The notes: generated by a model from the sequence alone, not told the origin. A stretch of DNA of 64,000 nucleotides from Lichenostomus cassidix (GCA_008360975.2 CM039210.1:14386293-14450292), one strand, 5' to 3'; positions 1 through 11,802 are shown, counted from the stretch's first letter. A program made the numbers and translations.

Positions 1-302
1 TGCACGTAGACGTCTCTAGTGCCTTACCAGCCCCCCCTGGCTACGCATACACCTTGTAGACTTATTGATTGATAAACATACCATTTTTCGTGCTGCGAGT
101 AGATACTTCTCTGCCCGGGCAGCGGTCGAGCCAGAAGTGGTGGTCTTCCAGGGAAAAGTGCCCCAGGGCGCGCCAAAGAGTCCGTTTCTGGCCAGCCCTG
201 CACCGAACAGAGGTTCTCCAGCTGGCTTGCCAAAGATTTAAGAAAGAGACAAAACTTTACAACCTATATAATTTTAAGTTGTAAAGCTGGTATGTTTATT
301 GC
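1..302 (-). repeat. Partial retroviral LTR-like fragment, minus strand, cut by window start
   Basis: The minus strand shows an AATAAA polyadenylation signal (the complement of tttatt near 296) followed by a GC-rich stretch running toward position 1, the layout of an LTR R-U5 region. The element is truncated by the window edge and I cannot name the family. Short ORFs on both strands here are not convincing as genes. Confidence 0.35.
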
Positions 303-814
303 AGCACCGGGCGCATGGGAGGTAGCCCTCCAAAGTCAGTCCCGTATAGCTCAGTATATATGTGGTTACATGTTACAAATTCATAGTTTCCCAATACACT
401 TATACATATGCATAACCTATCCCTGCTTTGTATTATAATGAGTTCAAAAGTCATTTTTATATCCTTGCGCCTGTCTAGTTCTGTTTTATGGAGGGGTCTT
501 TTTCACTGACCTCTCCATCCAAAGGCCAGAACAACAAATTTGGGGTTTTTTTGCCAGCGTGGAAGTTCCAGAGTATCACAGTCCTTGTTTGGCAAACACA
601 ATGAATGCTAAGTCAGTAGGTATATTGTGTGGTGAGCAGTTTCTGACAAGTTATCTCTTAACTTCTGATTCCCTTGTATCAATTATTATTGTTGTGTTTA
701 TTGTGAGTCTCTTTAGTAAATTGTGACTCTGACTTCGCTCTTCCTTAGTATTTACTTCAACGTTATAGAAAACAGGGTGGCTTGGGTGGCCTTAATTTCC
801 CCGGTGCGTTTTTA
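303..814. other. No gene seen; AT-rich intergenic sequence
   Basis: I see no long ORF, splice-flanked exon or clear repeat boundary here. Part of it may be decayed LTR flank. Confidence 0.4.
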
Positions 815-2155
815 TAACCAGGACAAGGGGCAGGAGGTGCTCCAGGCACTGGAGCTGAGATTCCCCTGCAGCCTATGGTGAAGCAGCTGTGCCCCTGCAG
901 CCCATGGAAGTCCACGGGGATGCACAGATCCACCTGCAGCCCGTGGAGGAGACCCATGCTGGAGCAGGTGAATGCCTGAGAGGAGGCTGTGAATCCATGG
1001 GAGACCCATGCTGTAGCAGGGACCTGCAGACCTGTGGAGAGAGTAGCTCATGCTGGAGCAGGTTTCCTGGTAGGACTTTTGACCCCATGGGGGACCCACG
1101 CTGGAGCAGGCTGTGCCTGAAGGACTGCACCCCATGGAAAGGGACCCACATGGGAGCAGTTCGGGGAGGATTGTTGCCCATGGGAAGGACTCAGACTGGA
1201 GAAGTTCATGGAGAACTCTCTCCAGTGGGAGGGACCCCACACTGAAACAGGACTTCTTTCCCTGAGCAGTAGCAGGAACCATGTGTGATGAACTAGTCAT
1301 AACCCCCATTCCTCATATAAAGGTGTTTTTTAAGTGTGAAAAACGAGGTCCACTCTCCTGTTAGGATTAAAAAGGTTTAATAAAAGACAATAGGGGACAG
1401 ATAAAAACAAAAGGTCAGTGCTGGGTGCTTTGGCATTCAGCCAAAAAAGCACACCTGGTATGGACAGAGACATCCTTTACAACCCTTCAGCCTAATGCAT
1501 ATTCATAAACACTTATGCATATTCATATTTTCCTCCAAACTAGTTTGCATGTTCTGGGAACTGCTTAGCCTAGCTCCTCCTTGGATATGCCTCCTTGGAG
1601 CATGCGCAGTCCTCTTTAATTGATTCTGTTATCACTCCCAGATTGTGGTTTCTGCAGGTGACAGGTGCTGATAGTTGGAGTGTCACTGGCAGGGTCCGTT
1701 CGTGGGATGTTATCCAGTTCAAGCATTCTAACAACACTATAACATCTATTTCACTACTACGTCTAAGCTCAGCTAGCACCAGAAAGAAAGACCTTAGTCA
1801 TCATTACACAGTAATTTTTCACAGCAAGGCTACCTCTGTAAGAAAAGAATTAAAATAATACACATAGTATCCATTGTAATATTTGTGAAAAGCCAACATT
1901 ATGGTATGTATTTATCACATAAGTATTATTTTACTTCTCATTATCCTGCTCTGATTTTGTTAGTAATAAATTCAATTAATTTCTCTGATTTGAGTCTGTT
2001 TTGCCCATGATGGTATTTTGTGGGTGATCTCTCCCTGTCCTTATCTCAACCCATGAGCCCTTTGTTATATTTTCTCTCCCCTGTCCAGCTGTGGAGGGGA
2101 GTGATTGAGAGGCTTTGGTGGGTGTCTGGCATCCAGCCAGGGTCAACCCACTACA
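815..2155 (+). repeat. ERVL-type avian LTR, 5'-truncated and interrupted
   Basis: The segment begins near a ggtgctccaggc motif and continues through a run of degenerate units with ctgcagcccatgga and acccatgctggagcag. It ends with the tail atccagccagggtcaaccca and a terminal ACA. The same internal order is seen in the copies at 7787-9167 and 9350-10234, which have 5-bp target-site duplications typical of ERVL. The body is split by another LTR at 1335-1898. Confidence 0.6.
1335..1898 (+). repeat. Solo LTR nested inside the ERVL-type LTR
   Basis: This 564-bp unit starts TGTGAAAAACGAGG and ends AAGCCAACA. It is flanked by ttaag (1330-1334) and ttatg (1899-1903), a 4/5 match to a 5-bp target-site duplication. 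The flanks on both sides belong to the same older LTR, so the insertion came later. Orientation follows the TG...CA ends and an AATAAAA motif near 1379. Confidence 0.6.
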
Positions 2156-3255
2156 ATCTTTTTGGTGCTGTCACTCAGATCATGAGGATTTTGAGATAAG
2201 GATAGTAATTGGGAGAGGTAATGGGCTAAACAAGTACTGAACAATGTTAGAGTAGAATGGTCATGGGGAATTGTTGCAATTGTGGTGAAGGGACAAGGGG
2301 TGAATTTTGTGTAAGTTGTCAATTTTTGTTGTGTTGTGATGATGTTATTTTGGTTTTTGTGGGGGGGATTTTTGTCCATGGTCTTCACCATGGGCTGCAA
2401 GGAAATCTCAGCTCCAGCACCTGTGATGCCTAAAAAGCTGGTAAAAATAAGACGCAAACGCTGCAGTATAGGGAAAAGGGTATTACCTTGGTTTACTATG
2501 ATCCCCGGTGCACCATCGTCAAAGGTGGTACCATGACGAAAAAAAGCCCCTGGGTACAACCCGTATACAATTTTATGGACCTCACCAATTAGCATACCTA
2601 TCTAAAATCCCTCAATAAGAAACCTAACAAATGAAGTAATTGTCTCCCTATTCTAATTAACCCCCCCCAATGAGGCTACCACTTAGTTTACAAAAACATG
2701 TTCCAGAGAGGAGGCTCGTTCAAGGTTGGTGCCTCATGTTCTTAAGATTGTGGGGATGTTTCGTCTTCCCCAAAGAATTCCGAACTAGGCTAGAGTACAA
2801 GGGTTATAAACATGTGGGGCTAAGATACAGGGAGTGAAAAGTACAGGGAATGGGAAAGGGTATAAAATGTATAAAAAGGGTATAAAAAGAGTATAAAGAG
2901 AAAGGACAAAAAACCATCAGGCATCACCTGGAGCATCTCCTGTCCCTCCTTCTCCACTGATCTCAGTGTCTGCATGGTTGTTACTCATGTATTCTCACTC
3001 CACTCTTCTCTGTCTGCAATTTCATCTGCACAAGAACTTTATTTTTCCTTCTTAAATATGTTATCACAGAGGCGTTACCACCATTTCTGATTGGCCCAGC
3101 CTTGGCCAGCTGCCTGTCCATCCTGGAGCCAGCTGGCATTGGCTCCTCTGGACATGGAGGAAGCTTCCAGCAGCTTCTCACAGAAGCCACCCCTGTAGCC
3201 CCCCTGCTACCAAAACCCAGCCATGCAAACCCACTACACATGGGATTCCTGAAAA
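2156..3255 (-). repeat. Minus-strand ERVL-type LTR, interrupted
   Basis: On the minus strand the segment from about 3255 down to 2927 reads as LTR U3: gcatggctgggttttggtag, the agcttcctccatgtccag block, a gcctctgtgataacat block, then a ggagatgctccagg block. The ggagctgagatt / cccatggtgaagacc block follows at about 2423-2370. It is interrupted at 2424-2926. Its left edge abuts the + strand LTR tail at 2155. Confidence 0.55.
2424..2926. repeat. Solo LTR with TGATGCC/GGCATCA ends
   Basis: The unit has perfect 7-bp inverted termini TGATGCC and GGCATCA. It is bounded by a 4-bp target-site duplication, CCTG, at 2420-2423 and 2927-2930. Joining the flanks restores the surrounding LTR, which supports the boundaries. 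Four TATAAA-type motifs lie near 2860-2900. A second copy of this family is at 53271-53810. Orientation is uncertain. Confidence 0.65.
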
Positions 3256-3765
3256 TGCATATATTTACACATACAAATTCTTGATGGTATGCACCAAAGC
3301 AATTCATTAAAAATAATCTCTTAATTGACTTTCCATTTGATAGCACCTCCACCTTGAAAAGGGCCATCATCTCTGTGCTGAATTTAAAAAGAGGGTTGTA
3401 TGTTACTCAACTCACCTGCAGGAGAAATGGAATATTGGCACTATGGACTGAGTTTCATTGTGTCCTAGCATGTAGAGTCATAGAATTTATCACAAATATG
3501 GTAACTTGAATAATGGCTCTAAGTGCTGTTCTAGGAGGGAATAGTTTAAGAGGGATTCCCAGTCTTTGACATTGTTCACTGTTTTGTGGCTCTGAAAGGC
3601 CTGCAAAAGTATTGCCTATTCAGTGGGTCATTGCTTGGGTAAAAAGAAAATGCCAAGTCTGGAACACACATACTGCCAGACATTGTTGAGACAAGTTTCT
3701 CAAATGGTCTAGCAAGGTCAGTGTGGAAAGTTGACACACAAATAGATCAGAGTTAATTTGTGAAA
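3256..3765. other. No gene seen
   Basis: Unrecognised intergenic sequence between LTR remnants and a CR1 tail. No ORF with convincing coding character was found. Confidence 0.4.
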
Positions 3766-4182
3766 GGACTAGTGCCCAAGTCTTATGAGGAGCAGCTGAG
3801 GGAGCTGGGGTTGTTCAGCCTGGAGAAAAGGAGGCTCAGGGGGACCTTATAGCTCTCTACAACTACCTGAAAGGAAGTTGTAGCCAGGTGGGGGGTTGGG
3901 CTCTTCTTCCAGGTAGCAATTGACAGGATGAGAGAAAATGGCCTCAAGATCCACTAGGGTAGGTTTAGGTTGGATATTAGGACAAATCTCTTCACTGAAA
4001 GGGTGGTTGGGCATTGAAACAAGCTGCCTAGGGCAGAGGTGGAGTCACCATCCCTGGAAGTGTTCAAAAAACATGTGAATGTGGCACTTGGGGACATGGT
4101 TTAGTGGTGGACTTGGTAGTGCTGGGTTGAGAGTGTGACTCTATCTTAAAGGTCTTTTTCAACCTAAATGATTCTAGGATTT
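3766..4182 (+). repeat. CR1 LINE 3' fragment
   Basis: The segment matches the typical avian CR1 3' region: tgaggagcagctgagggagc, a ttcagcctggagaaaaggag block, gttggatattagg, cctggaagtgttca, and a degenerate 3' end resembling atgattctaggatt. It is non-coding and 5' truncated, as most CR1 copies are. Confidence 0.85.
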
Positions 4183-5239
4183 TATGCTGGGTGTAAACAT
4201 TAAATGGTAAGGTAGTATGATACAGAAGTCAGTGACTTGGGGGTACATTTGAATTATGGATTGATACCTGATAAACTTGTACCCCTACATGGTGTGTTAC
4301 TGGGTCACTCAGCTAGCTGTCAAACTCAGCTTTAAAAAAAGGGATTGTGAGATGAAAGTTTTGGGAATTTAGAAGATAGTGATCCCTGCAAGGCTTTAGA
4401 GGATTTCAGATACCTTGGAGAAAAAAATACACACACATGCCTCTCTTCCCCCCCAGAAAAACCCCAACCAACAAACCACCAAAAACTTCTGATATTTTAA
4501 GCTTCTGGGGCTGTTCTATTATTCCTTTGGTTTTATCATTAATTTCTAGAAGTAGCATACTGCTTTGTCAGTACTGAAGGATTAGCAGTCAACAAATATA
4601 TCAGCTTGTGTAGATCACTGAAGAAATTTTCACCCAGGTTTGAAATTGTAATGCCCTTGACTGCACTTTCTTATATTTTAAATGAAGTATAGTTAATACT
4701 TTTGGATATTTGAGTGTATCTACTTAGGCTGTTTCTAAACAAAGAGAGAAATCTTGCCCTGCTGTTCTCTTAGCATGTAACAAATATATTGTACTCACTC
4801 TGCTTTTAATTGGTCCTTCTGAGAGTTTGAAAGTAAGTGGTGTCGAAGCTGTTAACTTCAAAATACATTTTGTACATATTGCACATCTATGTATTCACAG
4901 GGCGCAGGAATACATCTAAAATGTGTTTTTTGATTATATACCTGGAAACAAATGTAAGAGGAAGTAATCATAAATGTCTTTGTTACTCTCAGAGTGAGAC
5001 TAACCCCTCAGAGCATCTTAAAACAGGTTAGCAAGGCACTAAGGGCTTTTTGAATTATGGTACAATTGGATGGCAGGTGTTCTTACTATAGGTGCGAATG
5101 AAAGCCTTTGCTTTGCAAAGTCTTATATGATGATTTTTGTGTAACATGGGATTTTTGTTTTGAGCAGCCTGCGTTGCATTAAGAGTAAGAAATTTGGCAG
5201 AAAATAACTCCCCTTGCGTTCTAGCTGATCAGAGAGATC
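4183..5239. other. No gene seen; unique-looking intergenic DNA
   Basis: AT-rich sequence without a recognisable repeat or exon. The 64-codon ORF at 4837-5031 has no recognisable motif. Confidence 0.4.
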
Positions 5240-5880
5240 AGAGGGGCTGGGCACAGCTGGGCCTAATTTCTGATTAGAACCAATTTGGTTCTATAGGTCT
5301 GGTCCTGTTCAATAGGAACTTCCACGAGCACAGATTTATAAATAGTGCAGTTTACCAGCCTGATGCTATAGGTCTGGTTGCATTCAGTAAGAACCTTGTG
5401 ATTGATCACAGATTCACAAGTAGTGTGATTTATTGAAGCAACAGAAATACAGATTTGGAATAATAATATTGTGTTAACCTGAGTAATAATAATAATACAC
5501 AAAATCTTATCAAGAAGATGTCCCTGGAGGAGAGGAGTCGAGTCCATTGACTGTCTCCAAAGTCTTTTTGGGTTTTCCTCACTAAGTGAAATTTCTACTC
5601 TCCTTTTATACCCTATCTTATCTTCCTCCTAAGTAGTGTATAGCATGATCTAAGCTGAGAGTTGAGTAGTATTGTCATATATGTGGTACCATGTACTTCA
5701 TTAAGCTTATTAGCATATACAGGGTGTGCATTTTAATATTTTGATGACCCTTAATCAGGCAAAAATTACTTTTTTGGCCATGGTGTCAAGTTCCAGTCAT
5801 ATGACTTTGTTCTGTCCTGTGCTGTTTGTTGGAGCCAAAACAGGAGAATCCTATGTCCACAGGATCTTTTTCAGCCAACT
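5240..5880 (-). repeat. Probable minus-strand LTR with internal tandem duplication
   Basis: The minus strand carries a TATA-box motif (GGGTATAAAAGGAGAG, complement of about 5593-5610). About 170 bp downstream is an AATAAA (complement of about 5428-5433), the spacing expected of an LTR promoter and poly(A) site. A roughly 74-bp unit starting ctataggtctggt is duplicated at 5291 and 5365. Exact ends and family are unclear. Confidence 0.45.
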
Positions 5881-6344
5881 CATCCTTTCTTGATGTCAGC
5901 TTTGCAGATCTCCATCCACAAAGATAACATAGAAGGAATGCAGTGTAGGCTGTATATAGTAAGTCTTAGCCCTTGCCTGGATTCTTGGTCATCATCCCAC
6001 AGCCTGTTATGCTGACCCACAAACATGATATAATACTGCAAAAGCAAGTGCTTAGCTATTTGCTGCTGCTATCTGTTAGCTCTTCAGCCTGAATTATATT
6101 ATGCTCTACCACAATGCTGAAAAATGAGCATTTATATAATATACAACATATCAAGGTAATAGCGATTGAAACTTGCAATGGCTTGCAGTCACTTTTTAAA
6201 ACTTACAAACTTCATTTCAGGAGGAATTTTACCTATACCAAGAATGAATTTTATGAACAAAGAGTTTGACAGCTGCTGCATTTTCATCTACCCTAAAATC
6301 CTTGGTGAGGGGCAGGAGATGAGTTAATTTGGGTTATGTTGAAC
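5881..6344. other. No gene seen
   Basis: Unrecognised AT-rich sequence up to the start of the LTR at 6345. Confidence 0.35.
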
Positions 6345-7421
6345 TATCTTGATTTGAAAGACAGGTGTCTGTCCAGGAAGGTGGGAACCTCCCTTAGAAT
6401 CGAGAATATGCCCCCCCCCCTCAGAATTATTATAACTTTGAAATTAAGGGGCTTTCAGGCAGAGATATAACACTTCTTTATACATACTAGTATGTATAAA
6501 AAGACAAACACACCAGCAACAGTAGCAACAACAAACAAAACCAGAAACCCAGTAACAGCCTTCTCCCGGCTGTCAAAACACCTTCCCCTTTGGTGCAGTT
6601 ACGGTCACAGCCGGCAGGAGCGCTGTTGGGCTCCCGGCTGGGCAGGGCAGGCTCGATGATTCCCCCTCAGCTGCAGGGGGTGCCGTGGCGCGAGTTCAGC
6701 CACGTCTCTCTCTCACGTGGGTGATGGTGGGCGGGCTGGATGGCAAAATGGGCTGTAGCAGGGACCTCGGACCGGCGGCTGGGACAGCAAAGGCAGGCAC
6801 CCCCCCGGAGTGGCAAACAGAAAGCTCTGCAGCCTTGGCAGGGGCTGCGGGAGTCAGGTGGACACGGGGTGCTGGGCTTGAGTGCAGCACCAAAGCCCGG
6901 GGCAGCGGCAGCCAGGCTTCTTTGCAACAACTGCTGCACGAAGCCGGGAAGACGCGCCCTCCAGGAAGGGGGAGGGGGTCGGGGTCCCGGGTTTTCCCCT
7001 GAGGCAACCGGGTGGATGGCGAGGGTCCTTTCCAGTCAAATCAGGTGTTAATAAGGTTTCAGTTCAACGGCTGCTCTTATGAGCAAAGGCTCACCCATAA
7101 CAAAGAACGGGGTAGTACAGGGCTGTGCTCTGGCGGTTACAGTGATCTCCCCTGCACCAAGCAACAGCTCGACCGTGCTCCTTCGATGCCAAGCAAGAGA
7201 GCTAGGAGCTGTGCCCAGCCCCTTCTGCCAGCCCTAAATCTCGCGATATCTCTGCCCCTCCAAGAGAAACCTCTCAGTTATGGGAGTAGCCAGCTGCACT
7301 CTTCCCCTAGAACTTGGCTACTTTGTCTCTCTCAAGTACTGGTTTTATTGTCTCTTAGCAACAGATGGGACAAAATTCCCTGAGAGTATGAAAAGAAAAG
7401 GAGCAATCCTAACCTCCAACA
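6345..7421. repeat. Solo LTR of the TGTCTTGG...CAACA family, copy 1 (old)
   Basis: The segment begins TATCTTGATTTGAAAGACAG (TGTCTTGG in younger copies) and ends CCTCCAACA. It is flanked by tgaac and taaac, a 4/5 match to a 5-bp duplication. Shared landmarks with the copies at 53984-60943 and 62067-62950 include an early C-run, a tttactagtat-like block, ggcgctgt, and a late tctcttagcaaca-like block. The overlapping ORFs on both strands at 6667-7383 are an effect of its GC-rich composition, not genes. Confidence 0.65.
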
Positions 7422-7426
7422 TAAAC

Positions 7427-7615
7427 CCATTCAAAAACGCTTAGATAGCTTGCTATTACATGTCAGTCATTGTTGGACTAAAAGCTTTCCTAGATATAGA
7501 TTCTGAAGTGCTTCAGTTGTTTGTAGTGTTTTGTTAAATGTTGAAAGCTTGACTGCCTTGATGATTTTTCAGTATAGAAATGAACTTTTTGTTGAGCTCT
7601 TGCTATAATAATCTT
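7427..7615. other. No gene seen
   Basis: Short AT-rich stretch between an LTR and the CR1 5' piece; nothing recognised. Confidence 0.35.
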
Positions 7616-7786
7616 AACTCGAGCGTTATCAGTTAGAATTGAACCTCTGCAGAGTATTCACTGGTACTTTAGATTAGCCCCCTTTATGTCCCAGGTCCTA
7701 CAGCTGGGTCTCGGCAATCCCAGGCACACCTAAAGTTTGGGGGGGGAAGTGATTGAGAGCAGCCCTGCAGAAAAGGACTTGGGGGT

Positions 7787-9167
7787 TATGGTGGTTTTGA
7801 TTGACCCAAAACATCAGTAAAGTATTTTTTAACATCTAGGAGAAATTTGGACCCCTCAGAAGCTGTCGTGGTAGGCCCGTGGAAGTGTGAGGGGTGGGGA
7901 GTGGCACAAAGATGGCTCCTGTTTGTCCTGAGTGAAAGTTCTGGAAGTTTTTGCATCAGGTCCAGCAGAGCCAATCTCTGATGGCTCTGAAGGTGATGGA
8001 CATGCTGCCGGCCAAGTTTGGGACAATTAGAGGTGCTAGTTATGCCTCTGTGAAAACATATTTAAGAAAAATTCAAAACAAGGTAGGCACGCACTTCTTT
8101 GTAGTTAGAGGAGCAGGAGGTGGAGGTAAAAATATGTGAAGGGAGAACAGCATGGAGATGCCAAGGTCAGTGAAGAAGGTGGGGGAGGAGGTGCTCCAGG
8201 CGCCGGAGCTGAAAACCCTCTGCTAGCTGTGCTGAAGACCATGAGGTCCCCCTGCAGCCCATGGAGTCCACAGGAGTGCAGAAATTCGTCCACAGCCCAC
8301 GCCAGAAGAGCAGGTGAATGCCTGGAGAAAACTGTGAACCAGTGGGAGTATCATATAAAGAGTTAAAGCTGCAAAGGCCTTGCAAGGGAGAGAAAAGCCT
8401 TGCTCCTGGGATGGAAGCAGCCTGGCCTCGGCTCGGGAGAGTCTGCACAGCACCTTATGGACAAAAGAACTCATGTTGCAGCAGAATTCGGGCAGGATGT
8501 TGCTCGTGAGATTGGACCCACGCCAAAGAAGTTCGCAGAGGACTGTCTCTCGTGGGAGGGACCCCATGGCTAAGTAGAGAACCCCTTTCCCTGATTGGAC
8601 TGACCAGAAAACAAACCCCTCACCCTGCCCCCTGCCTGTGTTGTTGCTTTGGAAAGAGGGAAGGGGGGTGAGCAGAGAGACTGCTTCTTAAGAGGGAGGG
8701 GGTGAGAGTAGAGAAACTGTCTGGAGAGAGAGAGAGATAAATAGAGATAAAGAGTATTTGTAGTAGAAGAATTGTGGTGATGAATAGATTTATGGACCTG
8801 CTCTGTGGACTGAGAAAATACCCCACACCCTGCCCCCCTACCCGAGCTTGTTGGTTAAAAAGAGGAAAGGAGGTGAATAAAAATGGGTTCGTAAGAGGGA
8901 GGGGGTGAGTGAACAAAATAGTATATGAAAAGTTTATTTTTGCCTTGCATTTATCCTCCAACTCTGTTAGGTAATTAAATCACTTTGGAACTTTAAGTTT
9001 GGAGCCTGTTTGCCCTTTCTTCCGTGCATCCTCCTACCAGTGTCCTATCTCATTTAACTCATGAAATTGGTGTGTGTTTTTACAGTTTTTTACCTTTCCC
9101 CTCTTCTGCACATCTGCAACAGGAGAGAGCTGAAGTGTCAGCGTTTAGTCAGGGTCAAACCCCGACA
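7787..9167 (+). repeat. Full-length ERVL-type solo LTR inside CR1
   Basis: The 1381-bp LTR starts TATGGTGGTTTTG and ends AAACCCCGACA. It has perfect 5-bp target-site duplications, GGGGT, at 7782-7786 and 9168-9172. CR1 reads on correctly across it. Internally it shows a cagagccaatctctgatgg block, the ggagctgaaa block, gctggagcag-like degenerate units and gagag-rich tracts. It is non-coding. Confidence 0.75.
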
Positions 9168-9349
9168 GGGGTGATGGGTGATGAAAAACCATGAGATGGC
9201 AGTGGGCGCTCGCAGCCCAGAAACCAACGGAATCCTGGGCTGCATCCAAAGCAGCGTGGCCAGCAGGTCGAGGGAGGGGATTCTGCCCCTCTATTCTGCT
9301 CTTGTGAGACTCCATCTGGAGTACTGCATTCAGGTTTGGTGTCCTCAAC

Positions 9350-10234
9350 TATGTTGGTTTTGCTTAGCCCAGAACATCAGCAAGGTATCTTTAGCATCTA
9401 AGAGAATTTTCAACCCCTCAAAAGCTGTTGTGGTAGGCCTGAAGAAATGGTTGAAGGGTTGGGAGAAAACATACCCCTGTGTTCACGAGTTAGTTTTGCT
9501 TAGCCCAGTTTTTGCTAGTGGGTGGGGAGGGGCACAAAGATGGCTCCTGTGTGTTCTGTGTGAATGTTCTGGAAGTTTCTCACCATGTCCAGCAGAGCCA
9601 ATCTCTGATGGCTGGAGGAAGCTGTGATCCAGTGGGAGTCCCAGTAGACAAAAAGGCCTTGTTCCCAAGATGGAAACAGCCTGGCCTCAGAGGTCTGGAC
9701 CCTTTGGACAAGGACTCATGTTGCAGCAGATTCGGGCGGCTGTTGCTTGTGAGATTGGACCCATGCCAAAGAAGTTCACAGCAGACTGTCTCCTGTGGGA
9801 GGGACCCCATGGCTAAGTAGAGGACTCCTCTCCCTGAGCAGTGGAAGAAATTTTGGTGATGGACTGACCAAAGGAAAAAACCCCCTTACATTGCCCCCCC
9901 GTGCTGTTGGTTGGAAGGAGGGAGGGGGGTGAGCAGAGAAATGGTGTCTTAAGAGGGGGGGGTGTGAGTGAAGAAACAGTGTCTTAAGAGCTTATTTTTA
10001 CTTCTCATTTGCCTCCTCTGACTCTGTTTAGGGTTAGGCTAGCAATAAATCACTTTGCAACTTTTTCACCCTGTTTTGCCTTCAGTGTGTCCTCCCCGGT
10101 TACTTATCTCAACTCATGATCTCTGTGTGTGTGTTTAATGGTTTTCTTCCCTCCTCTGTACAGCTGCGGCAGGGGAGAGCAGAGAGAGCAGATGTCATAG
10201 GTGCCTGGCATTTGGTCAGGGTCAAACCAGGACA
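9350..10234 (+). repeat. Second ERVL-type solo LTR inside the same CR1 (internally deleted)
   Basis: The 885-bp LTR starts TATGTTGGTTTTGC and ends TCAAACCAGGACA. It is flanked by TCAAC (9345-9349) and CCAAC (10235-10239). It is the same family as 7787-9167 but lacks much of the central block. An aataaatcac poly(A)-type motif lies near 10045. Confidence 0.75.
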
Positions 10235-10519
10235 CCAACATAAGAAGGACATGGATTTGTTGGAATAAGTCTGGAGGAGGGACACTAACTTGATAAAAGG
10301 ACTGGAACACCTCCCTTACAAAGACAGGCTGAGAAAGTTGGAGCTGTTCAGCCTTGAGACCTCACAGCACCTTCCAGTATCTGGAGCCTACAGGGAAGCC
10401 AGAGAGGGACTCTTCGTTAAGAACTGTAGTGATAGGACAAGGAGTAATGGTTACAAATTGAAAGAGGGGAAACTAAGGTTAGATATTAGGAAGAAATTCT
10501 TTATTGTGTGGGTGGCAAG

Positions 10520-10947
10520 TGAGAAAGGAGTGGTTAAATAGATAACCTAAATCTATTTACACTTCAACCATCCTTATTTCTTTGATCTTTTGCCCCTTCC
10601 ACCAGCACGGCACCCATCCAGGGCTGAAGGCTGATAACAGTTTTGGCCATGTGGATTCCCTTAATCTTATCAAGATAAAAGGGGTAAAAGGAATCCTTTT
10701 GAAATTGAGCACAAGAAATCACTAATAATATTAATGACTTATGAGAAGTAATTTGTATAACCATTCCTATCCTGGGGAATGTAATGAATATTCATGAATT
10801 TTACCTATAACACTGTGTCTTTGGAGGTACTGAGGTGTGTGTGTTTGGTGGAAACAATTCCCACACACCCGATGCATCGAATAAAGCAAATACCCACTTG
10901 TCTGACTTGGTCTCTGAAGTGTCTCCAGGCTCGATTGGAGCGAATCA
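10520..10947 (+). repeat. ERV-A 5' LTR
   Basis: The LTR starts TGAGAAAGGAGTGG and ends GAATCA, with AATAAA at about 10880-10885. The matching 3' LTR starts at 23799. Confidence 0.85.
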
Positions 10948-10950
10948 AAT

Positions 10951-10968
10951 TGGCACCTCAGATGGGAC
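10951..10968 (+). promoter_or_regulatory. ERV-A primer-binding site
   Basis: TGGCACCTCAGATGGGAC starts 3 nt after the LTR end and begins with TGG, as a site for a tRNA 3' end must. ERV-A2 has the same site with CCCC for CCTC. I cannot name the tRNA with confidence. A splice-donor-like AAAG|GTAAGC follows at about 11000. Confidence 0.7.
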
Positions 10969-11200
10969 CCTAACTCTGCTCGGCTGCTGGATCCAAAGGT
11001 AAGCAGACCTCCCAGTCGCGACCCTGCATTTTCAGGGGGAGCTCAGCTGTCCTTTGGCTCACGGCGGGGGTAGACTAAGGACCATCTGCACCAAATTAAG
11101 GTATTTGCTACTTTTACAAAAACAGAAATGCCTGCAGGTCCGGGGTACTAGTCCCCGAGGGTGGGTTGAGACTGGGTCTCCCAAAATTAGTCCCGAGCAA

Positions 11201-11278
11201 GAGGTTGGATCCCTGGGGTTGGACCCCGCTATCGTGAAAGGTACTTTTAAGGGGTTGGACCCCCAAGGGTTGGACCCC
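11201..11278 (+). promoter_or_regulatory. Repeated small hairpins in the ERV-A leader
   Basis: The motif GGGGTTGGACCCC occurs at 11215-11227 and 11251-11263, with close variants at 11201-11213 and 11266-11278. Each can fold as a 5-bp stem (GGGGT/ACCCC) with a TGG loop. The leader lies between the primer-binding site and gag, where retroviral packaging and dimerisation signals sit. The function is inferred. Confidence 0.45.
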
Positions 11279-11802
11279 ACTGTACTACACCATCATACTG
11301 TGATTTTTGTTCTGTCTGTTGTTATTTTGTTACTGTGTGAATGTGAATGAATGAGACGTGTCTCCGACACGAAGCAATAGTAGAGCTATATCTGTGTTTC
11401 AGTTCTCTGGCGACAGAAACGGACAGAGAAAAGCGAAGTGACTGGCAAAGAGTAAATCAGTATAAATCATATATAAACTGTTAATTTGGAGTATCTGGAG
11501 GGGGGCAGATTGTATTATTGGAGGGGGAAGTTTTTAGTTACTGAAGTGAGAACACCCAGACCCCCTACAGCTTTCTAATATAGTTCCATGTGATTTTCCT
11601 TTTGAAATCCCATTTTTAGTGTGGAAACTGGACTTTTGTTTGCTTGTAATTGAAGGTATAAAATAAGGGGAGAAGTGGCAGAGAGTAGCGTGACTTTGTG
11701 GCTGGTTCCCCAGATCTGAGGGGTTTTGAGAGGAAAAGTCAGAGGAGACATGCAGGAAAGTGTGCGTGGAAGGAAGAGAGGGAGAATAGACAAAAGGAGG
11801 CA

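Noticed and set aside
812..1309. Long ORFs on both strands in the ctggagcag repeat region
   Set aside because: Repeat-driven open frames in an LTR with no conserved protein.
2162..2182. Primer-binding-site-like tggtgctgtcactcagat after the LTR end at 2155
   Set aside because: It looked like a tRNA-His site, but the sequence is better explained as the end of the adjacent minus-strand LTR, and no ERV interior follows.
6667..7383. Overlapping ORFs on both strands
   Set aside because: They fall in the GC-rich part of an LTR and have no protein features.
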